NCBI GenBank assembly: GCA_025936205.1
Contig: JAICTU010000059.1
Span: 1-25,530 of the forward strand
Length of the DNA stretch: 25,530 nt
Direction: 5' to 3'
Source of the DNA: Polyangiaceae bacterium
GTDB taxonomy: Bacteria; Myxococcota; Polyangia; Polyangiales; Polyangiaceae
Under the pieces are notes generated by a model. That model did no database searches, was not told where the DNA came from, and saw only the letters and a program-made list of their open reading frames with translations. Shown here one piece after another: positions 17,128 through 22,637 of the stretch. The stretch's first letter is position 1. Every line of letters starts with the position of its first letter. Made by a program: the position numbers and the translations under genes.

Positions 17128-20100
17128 TTGGCAGCAGGCAATGGGGTTCCCCGACGCATCGTAGCTTTGGTCGGTCTGGCGCTCAGCTTCGCCGTGGCGT
17201 GTGCCCAGATGCTCGGCGACGTCGAGATTGCCGACCAAAAAACGGGCATCGGCTCGAACCTCCCGGGCGACGCAGGACCGCCTCCGAAAGAGGTGATCTG
17301 CGAGCTGGGGACGACGAAATGCGCCGATCGCCTGCTGCAGCTCTGTACGGATGGCGGCACCGCCTGGGTCACGTGGCAGGCCTGTGCGACGGCCGCGCTG
17401 TGTGAGGCCAGCGATCTCAGCACCGTCGCGGCCTGTATTCAGCCGACCTGCTCGGTCGAGCAAATGAGCTGCGCGGGCCCGGTCCTGCGCCTGTGCAACG
17501 ACGACCGTAACGGCTGGACCACGTTCGACACCTGCCAGACTGCCGGGCATTGCGATGCGGGCAAGCGGCAGTGCCAGCCCGCGCCCTGTCAGCCCGGTGC
17601 TCGTCGCTGCAACGAGGGCAAGCTGGAGCGCTGTCGCGACGACCAGACCGACTGGGAGAAGCTCGACGAGTGCGCCAGCAACGAGGTGTGCGAGGCGACG
17701 CTCGCCGGGACGACCCTGGGTAACGCCGAGGGCGGCGTCATGACCTCCGAGACGGTGCCGCCGCAGATCCCGCTGGGCGGCGACGCGCAGGGGCCCATCG
17801 AGTGTCTGGCTCCCGCCTGCCTGGCTCGCGAGGTGCGCTGCGACGGCGTGCGGCTCCTGGCTTGCAACGAGGGGCTGACCGGCTTCGACGTGGCCGAGGA
17901 GTGCGCGACGCCGGTGCTCTGCGACGCGAGCATCGCGTACAGCGGTATCCGCGGCTCCCCGCGCTGCGTGCGGCCCAAGTGCGAGGTCGGGCAGCATCGC
18001 TGCAGCGACACGGGCGTGCTGGAGATTTGTAACCAGGATCGCACCGACTTCCAGGCCATCGAGGAGTGCATCGGGCCGCCCTTCTGCAGCGCGGTGGCCG
18101 CCGACAACGGGGGTGAAGGCTGTCGGGACGCCCCGTGCGAGTCGGGCGAAGAGCAGTGCAACGGACCCACGATCCAGCGCTGCAGCGACGATCGCACCCG
18201 CTTCGACCCGGTCCAGACCTGCGAGACGAGCGGCCTGTGCAACGACGACAGCTCGACGAGCGCCTTCTGCGCGCCGCCCGTCTGCCAGCGCGGTCCGCTC
18301 AGCGGCACCGAGTTCCGCTGTCAGGGTCCAGTGCTGCAGCGCTGCAACGATCAGCACACCGGCTACGACACGCTCAACACCTGCGCGACCGCGGGGTTGT
18401 GTAACGCGGGGCTCGGCTTCAATGGCTGCCAGGTGCCGGTCTGCGCGCCCGGGCAGACGCGCTGCAACGGCGACTTCCTCCAGGTCTGCAACGGCCAGCG
18501 CACCGGTTTCGACAATCTGGAGCACTGCGATCCGGGCACCTGCGACGGCAATGCCGGGCGGTGCGCGGATCCGTGCGTGGTGGGCAGCGCCCGCTGCAAT
18601 GGCCAGGGTCAGCTGGAGGAATGCCGCGATCGCCTGGTGGGGCGCACGGTCACGGCACGCTGCCTGAGCCCGGAGCTGTGTGACGCTACCAACCGCAGCT
18701 GCCGCACGCCACCGGCGGGCTGCACCGCGGACGGGGTGCACCAGTGCGTGCGCCAGGGCGCGAGCACGCTGCTGCAGGTCTGCTCCGATGGCCGCAGCCG
18801 CTTCGCGACGGTCGACACCTGCAGCGGGAGCGAGATCTGCGATCCCAACAATGCGGCGCCCAACCAGAACGTCTGCGACCAGTGTGCGCAGAACTCGCAG
18901 CCCACGTGCGTCGGCAACAACCTCGTCAGCTGCTCGGCGGACGGCATCACGTCGACGACCGTGGCTTGCCCGAACGGGTGCCAGGTGGTCGACAACGGGC
19001 CGGACCGTTGCCGCAATTGCGTGCTCGGTAGCGCGACCTGTGACGGAACCAGCCTGCTCGTCTGCGTCAGCAGCGGCGCCAACAACGAGTTCCGCGAGCG
19101 CCGCCCCTGCACGACCGCCGCTGCCTGTCTATCGACGCTGGCCCAGTGCAACGCCAATGGCACCGGCCAGAACTGCAGCTGCCAGCCGGGCATCTGCACC
19201 GCGGGCCAGCGCGATTGCACGGGCAACCAGCCCACGCGCTGCAGCGACGATCTGACCAGCTTCGTGCCCGACGGGCCCAGCTGCGGGACGCGCCCGTGCT
19301 TCCCGAAGCCCGGTACCGCTGATCGTCCAGCGGGCACCTGTGGTTGCCGTCCTGGCGAAGACGTGCAGTGCGTGGGTGGGATCTTGCAGACCTGCTCACC
19401 GACGGGCTCGTTCCAGAACGATCCGCGCTTCGTCCGGGGCGGGGTGCTGTGCTTGCCGGGCCCGAATGGAACCGGGCAGCGCGCGCTCAGCTGCAATGGC
19501 AACGTGGTGCGCGATGAGACCTGCATGCAGGGCTGCAGCGTCGAAAAGGGATGCGCGGAGTGTGACCCCACGAACTTCGCCAGCACCTGTGACGGCCCCG
19601 CTACGCACACCGTGTGCAACGGCGGCGATTTACTCGAAAAGCAGTCGTGCGGCTCGCAGAGCAACGCCTGCCTCCAGGTCCGCTGCGAGGACGACGGAGC
19701 CTGCAACACGAGCGTGCCTCAGCCTGATGGGACGCCGTGCGGCAATGGCGGCGTGTGTGAGAACGGCACGTGCGCGCGCTGCGGGGATGGCTCGATCAAC
19801 GGCGACGAGCAGTGCGATTCCTCGGTGGCCCGCGCTTGCCCGAACGGTCAGCTGGGATCCATCAGCTGCATCGACTGCCAGGAGGTCCGCGACTGCGTCG
19901 CTCCGCGCTGCGGAGACGGCGTCTGCACGGCGACGGCCGACGAGAGCAGCGCGACTTGCCCGGAGGATTGCGGCAGCCGCTGCGGCGATGGCGCCGTCAA
20001 CGGGACGGAGGAATGCGAAGGCACACAGGCGCAAGCGTGCCCGCCTGGTCAGCTCGGGACGCGCACCTGCACTGACTGCCACTTCGTGGGGACGTGCGTG

Positions 20101-21003
20101 GCGTCGCGTTGCGGCGACGGTGTCTGCACAGCGGCTGCGAACGAGACCACTGCAACCTGCCCGGCGGATTGCGGGAGCAGCTGCGGTGACGGAGTCGTCA
20201 ACGGCACCGAAGCCTGCGAGGGCAACCAGACCCGCTCCTGCGCCCCGCAGATCGGCACGCAGACGTGCACGGATTGCCAGTTCGTCGGCACGTGCACCGA
20301 GCCCCGCTGCGGTGACGGTGTCTGCACCGCCTCCGCCAACGAGAGCACGACCAGCTGCCCGCAAGATTGCGGCAGCAGCTGCGGCGACGGGGTGGTCAAC
20401 GGCGCGGAAGCCTGCGAGGGCAACGGCACGCGCGCATGCCCGGACAATCAGCTGGGCTTGCAGCAGTGCATGAACTGCCAGTTCGTCGGTACCTGCGCCG
20501 CGCCGCGCTGTGGCGACGGTTCGTGCACGGCGGCGGCGAGCGAAACCTCTGCGACCTGCCCGGCGGATTGCGGCAGCGTCTGCGGGGATGGAGTGGCGAA
20601 CGGGAACGAACAGTGCGACCGCACGTCAGGCGTTGGAACCTGCCCTGCCGGGACCTCGGGGACGGTGACGTGCAACGCCGATTGCACGCGCAACACCAGC
20701 GGCTGCCAGGCAAACCCCGTCTGCGGCAACGGTGCCGTCGAAGCGGGGGAACAGTGCGACGGCACGGCGGGCGTGGGGTCCTGTCCCGCGGGCACTGCAG
20801 GCGTGGTAACCTGCGACGCGCAATGCAATCGCAACACCAGCGGTTGTATCGAGGTGCCCGTCGTGATCCCCGATCCCACCAACGGCAACCCGGGCAACGG
20901 CGGCCCAGGCAACGGCGGACCGGGCAACGGCAACGGCGGCCCGGGCAACGGCGGACCGGGCAACGGTGCCGCTGGCGCTGCGGGCGACGACAACGCGCAG
21001 TGA
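17128..21003 (+). CDS. Giant Cys-rich repeat lipoprotein
   Basis: About 1291 residues from TTG 17128, chosen because GAGG lies 6 bases upstream and it yields a compact lipoprotein signal (MAAGNGVPRRIVALVGLALS, then FAVAC, lipid on Cys25). ATG 17062 is possible but makes a 22-residue longer n-region. Residues about 60-880 hold roughly fourteen Cys repeats of 45-60 residues with six Cys each (pattern: C-x-G-x-x-RC-x-G-x-LQ-C-x-DxRTGF-x-x-x-x-C-x-x-x-x-LC). Residues about 885-1235 hold a second family opening with CGDGxxNGxExC: four units of 66-67 residues, then two shorter ones. The tail (about 1245-1291) is Gly/Asn/Pro-rich (NGGPGN repeats). It is probably a disulfide-rigidified surface stalk or adhesin; that role is inferred, and no catalytic motif is seen. 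The nucleotide repeats of the second family are close copies. Confidence 0.88.
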   Translation: MAAGNGVPRRIVALVGLALSFAVACAQMLGDVEIADQKTGIGSNLPGDAGPPPKEVICELGTTKCADRLLQLCTDGGTAWVTWQACATAALCEASDLSTVAACIQPTCSVEQMSCAGPVLRLCNDDRNGWTTFDTCQTAGHCDAGKRQCQPAPCQPGARRCNEGKLERCRDDQTDWEKLDECASNEVCEATLAGTTLGNAEGGVMTSETVPPQIPLGGDAQGPIECLAPACLAREVRCDGVRLLACNEGLTGFDVAEECATPVLCDASIAYSGIRGSPRCVRPKCEVGQHRCSDTGVLEICNQDRTDFQAIEECIGPPFCSAVAADNGGEGCRDAPCESGEEQCNGPTIQRCSDDRTRFDPVQTCETSGLCNDDSSTSAFCAPPVCQRGPLSGTEFRCQGPVLQRCNDQHTGYDTLNTCATAGLCNAGLGFNGCQVPVCAPGQTRCNGDFLQVCNGQRTGFDNLEHCDPGTCDGNAGRCADPCVVGSARCNGQGQLEECRDRLVGRTVTARCLSPELCDATNRSCRTPPAGCTADGVHQCVRQGASTLLQVCSDGRSRFATVDTCSGSEICDPNNAAPNQNVCDQCAQNSQPTCVGNNLVSCSADGITSTTVACPNGCQVVDNGPDRCRNCVLGSATCDGTSLLVCVSSGANNEFRERRPCTTAAACLSTLAQCNANGTGQNCSCQPGICTAGQRDCTGNQPTRCSDDLTSFVPDGPSCGTRPCFPKPGTADRPAGTCGCRPGEDVQCVGGILQTCSPTGSFQNDPRFVRGGVLCLPGPNGTGQRALSCNGNVVRDETCMQGCSVEKGCAECDPTNFASTCDGPATHTVCNGGDLLEKQSCGSQSNACLQVRCEDDGACNTSVPQPDGTPCGNGGVCENGTCARCGDGSINGDEQCDSSVARACPNGQLGSISCIDCQEVRDCVAPRCGDGVCTATADESSATCPEDCGSRCGDGAVNGTEECEGTQAQACPPGQLGTRTCTDCHFVGTCVASRCGDGVCTAAANETTATCPADCGSSCGDGVVNGTEACEGNQTRSCAPQIGTQTCTDCQFVGTCTEPRCGDGVCTASANESTTSCPQDCGSSCGDGVVNGAEACEGNGTRACPDNQLGLQQCMNCQFVGTCAAPRCGDGSCTAAASETSATCPADCGSVCGDGVANGNEQCDRTSGVGTCPAGTSGTVTCNADCTRNTSGCQANPVCGNGAVEAGEQCDGTAGVGSCPAGTAGVVTCDAQCNRNTSGCIEVPVVIPDPTNGNPGNGGPGNGGPGNGNGGPGNGGPGNGAAGAAGDDNAQ
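19780..20721 (+). repeat. In-frame tandem repeats encoding CGDG Cys-rich units
   Basis: Units begin at TGC 19780, 19981, 20182, 20380 and 20581, with spacing 201, 201, 198 and 201 bases, and a shorter diverged unit pair begins at 20581 and 20722 (141-base spacing). Each opens with the codons for CGDG and, in the first four, contains a second internal RCGDG at about two thirds of the unit. The regular spacing and base-level similarity show growth by tandem duplication. Confidence 0.85.
20878..20970 (+). repeat. Short tandem repeats encoding the Gly/Asn/Pro tail
   Basis: A run of near-identical 12- and 6-base units (based on ggcaacggcgga and ggcaacggc) encodes NGGPG motifs at the C-terminus of the giant lipoprotein. 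Such a stretch can slip during replication and vary in length between strains. Confidence 0.8.
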
Positions 21004-21029
21004 GCTCGGCGTCCCTGGCCGCGCGCACG

Positions 21030-21062
21030 ACGGGCTCGAACCTAGCCCCGGTTCGAGCCCGT
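21030..21062. terminator. Bidirectional terminator between convergent genes
   Basis: ACGGGCTCGAACC, loop TAGCCCC, GGTTCGAGCCCGT: a perfect 13-bp stem in the 70-base gap between the stops of the giant lipoprotein gene (plus) and the cyclophilin gene (minus). It is the strongest hairpin found in the window, and its position suits termination from both sides. Confidence 0.75.
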
Positions 21063-21073
21063 GCCGGCGGCGC

Positions 21074-21586
21074 TCACTCCTGAACAGTGACTTTGATCAT
21101 CTGCACCGGAGTGACGGGACGATCGGAGGAGTTGGTCGGCGTCTTGCCGATCTTGTTCACCACGTCCATGCCCTCGATCACCTTGCCGAAGACGGGATGC
21201 TTGGAAGGCCCCGGCGTGAAGAAGTCGAGGAAGGCGTTGTGCACGGTGTTGATGAAGAACTGGCTGCTGCCGCTGTTGGGGCCCGCGTTGGCCATCGAGA
21301 GCGTGCCGGGCTCGTTGCTGAGCTTGGCGTTGGCGGGATGCTCGTCCTTGATCGAGCCCTTGGGGCCTTGTCCCGTACCCGCGCGCGGGCTCTTCGGGTC
21401 TTTGCTGTGGGGGCAGCCGAACTGGATCATGAAGTTGTCGATCACACGATGGAAATGCAGCCCGTCGTAGAAGCCACTGCGCGCGAGCTCGAGCCAGTTG
21501 TTGGCCGTGATCGGCATCTTGTCCACGAACAGCTCGACCTTGAAGGTGCCCAGGGAGGTTTCACAGACAGCGGTAGGATTAGCCAT
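21074..21586 (-). CDS. Cyclophilin-type peptidyl-prolyl cis-trans isomerase
   Basis: A 170-residue protein from ATG 21586 with no signal peptide, so cytoplasmic. It catalyses cis-trans isomerisation of prolyl bonds. Catalytic features are visible: [15 protein letters not shown] (Arg47, Phe52, Gln55), [16 protein letters not shown] and [14 protein letters not shown]. Where most cyclophilins have IQGGDP this one has IQFGCP, followed by a longer loop ([16 protein letters not shown]) containing extra basic residues, as in some other bacterial and protist members. The length is typical of single-domain PpiB-like enzymes. It is convergent with the giant lipoprotein gene, and a PilZ-domain gene follows on the same strand with a 49-base gap upstream of its start. 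Confidence 0.93.
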   Translation of the reverse strand: MANPTAVCETSLGTFKVELFVDKMPITANNWLELARSGFYDGLHFHRVIDNFMIQFGCPHSKDPKSPRAGTGQGPKGSIKDEHPANAKLSNEPGTLSMANAGPNSGSSQFFINTVHNAFLDFFTPGPSKHPVFGKVIEGMDVVNKIGKTPTNSSDRPVTPVQMIKVTVQE

Positions 21587-21635
21587 GGGCCAACCCCTAT
21601 CACGCAGCCCCAGGAAGCGCGAGGGGTCGGGCGTC

Positions 21636-22481
21636 TCACTTGCCGCTGCTACGGCCGCTGCGGCGCGCCCGGCGTTGCGCTTCGACCCAGTAACGGCGGA
21701 AGCGCTCTTTCTCCGCGGGGCGAGCTACCCAGTACTCGACGGCGAAGCGGATCGAACCATCAGCAGAGTTGCGCAGGCCCGGGATCACGCGGCCTCGCGC
21801 TTTGATGGGGGAGCCGCTCGGCAGGTTCACCACGAGCTCGATTTCACGGCGGCGTTGCCACTGATCGAAGGGCAGACGCCGCGCCATGGTGCGCTCCGCG
21901 GCGATCTGCATGCCGCCCGGCTGCGCATGGCCCGGGCTGAGCTCGGTCTCGATCGAGAGATCCTTCACGTCCAGCGCGCGATCGACGGGACCAGGGAAAG
22001 TACTGGAGACGGCGAAATCCGGGGGGACCGGCACCCGGAAACAATGCCGTTGATTGACATCGAACTCGCGAGGGCGAAAGGCGGCGAACTCGGGTGTGTC
22101 GAAGGCAGGCCCGCTCGATTCTCCGAGCATGCGCCGCACCTTGTGCAGCAGCGCCGAGGGTGTCGGCGGCAGCATCAGGAAGTCTTCGGCACCGCACTTC
22201 AGTAATTCAGCGGCGAAGTTGCCATCCACGTCTGCCGCCAGCACCAGCAGCGGTAGGAGAGGGTACGCCTGGCGCAGGCGCGAGAACCTGACCATGCTCT
22301 CGGCGAGTGGCCGCTCCAGCGCGATCACCAGCGCTGCCCAGCTCGCGGCCGGCAGCGGCAACCCTTCCTCCGGCAGGGGCTCCACCAGGGCCACTTCGCT
22401 CAGCACGGTACGGCACAGCTCGAGCAGCTCTGCGTTGAAGCCGCTCGCACCCAGTACCCCGCGCTCGGAAGGCGGCGCCAT
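21636..22481 (-). CDS. Pseudo-receiver-PilZ domain protein
   Basis: A 281-residue cytoplasmic protein from ATG 22481. Residues about 1-120 have the layout of a response-regulator receiver ([41 protein letters not shown]), but the phospho-acceptor Asp, the conserved Thr/Ser and the conserved Lys are all replaced, so it should not be phosphorylated in the usual way. Residues about 140-260 look like a PilZ domain, the c-di-GMP receptor fold: RHCFR (Arg145/Arg149, the RxxxR motif) and DLSIET (174-179). The second motif normally reads DxSxxG; here the final Gly is Thr, so binding may be weak or lost. The C-terminus is very basic ([13 protein letters not shown]). A short hairpin (22487-22501) lies just before the start. 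It may regulate motility or polysaccharide output; this is inferred. Confidence 0.8.
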   Translation of the reverse strand: MAPPSERGVLGASGFNAELLELCRTVLSEVALVEPLPEEGLPLPAASWAALVIALERPLAESMVRFSRLRQAYPLLPLLVLAADVDGNFAAELLKCGAEDFLMLPPTPSALLHKVRRMLGESSGPAFDTPEFAAFRPREFDVNQRHCFRVPVPPDFAVSSTFPGPVDRALDVKDLSIETELSPGHAQPGGMQIAAERTMARRLPFDQWQRRREIELVVNLPSGSPIKARGRVIPGLRNSADGSIRFAVEYWVARPAEKERFRRYWVEAQRRARRSGRSSGK

Positions 22482-22637
22482 CGTCCGAGAGCACGGCTCT
22501 CAGCCCTCCCTGCCTGAGCCAGTTTCAGCGAGAGACAGCCATTCGGCCGCGCGACTGACGGCTTTGGACGCAATTCCAACCAGCGCCTGCCGGCCCGGGC
22601 GCCAGCTTTCTGAAACGGGTCGTGCTTTACTAAGAGA

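Noticed and set aside
16897..18741. A 614-residue minus-strand open frame
   Set aside because: It overlaps the giant Cys-rich lipoprotein antisense and has no domain or signal; its periodicity just mirrors the repeats on the other strand.
19780..20721. Regularly spaced repeats as a possible CRISPR array
   Set aside because: The repeats are about 200 bases, in frame with an open Cys-rich protein, and the 'spacers' are coding too; this is protein tandem repetition.
21030..21070. A tRNA remnant (sequence GGTTCGAGCCC looks like a T-arm)
   Set aside because: The flanks do not form a T-stem or any other tRNA arm, and the segment is one half of a perfect 13-bp hairpin between convergent genes, so a terminator explains it.
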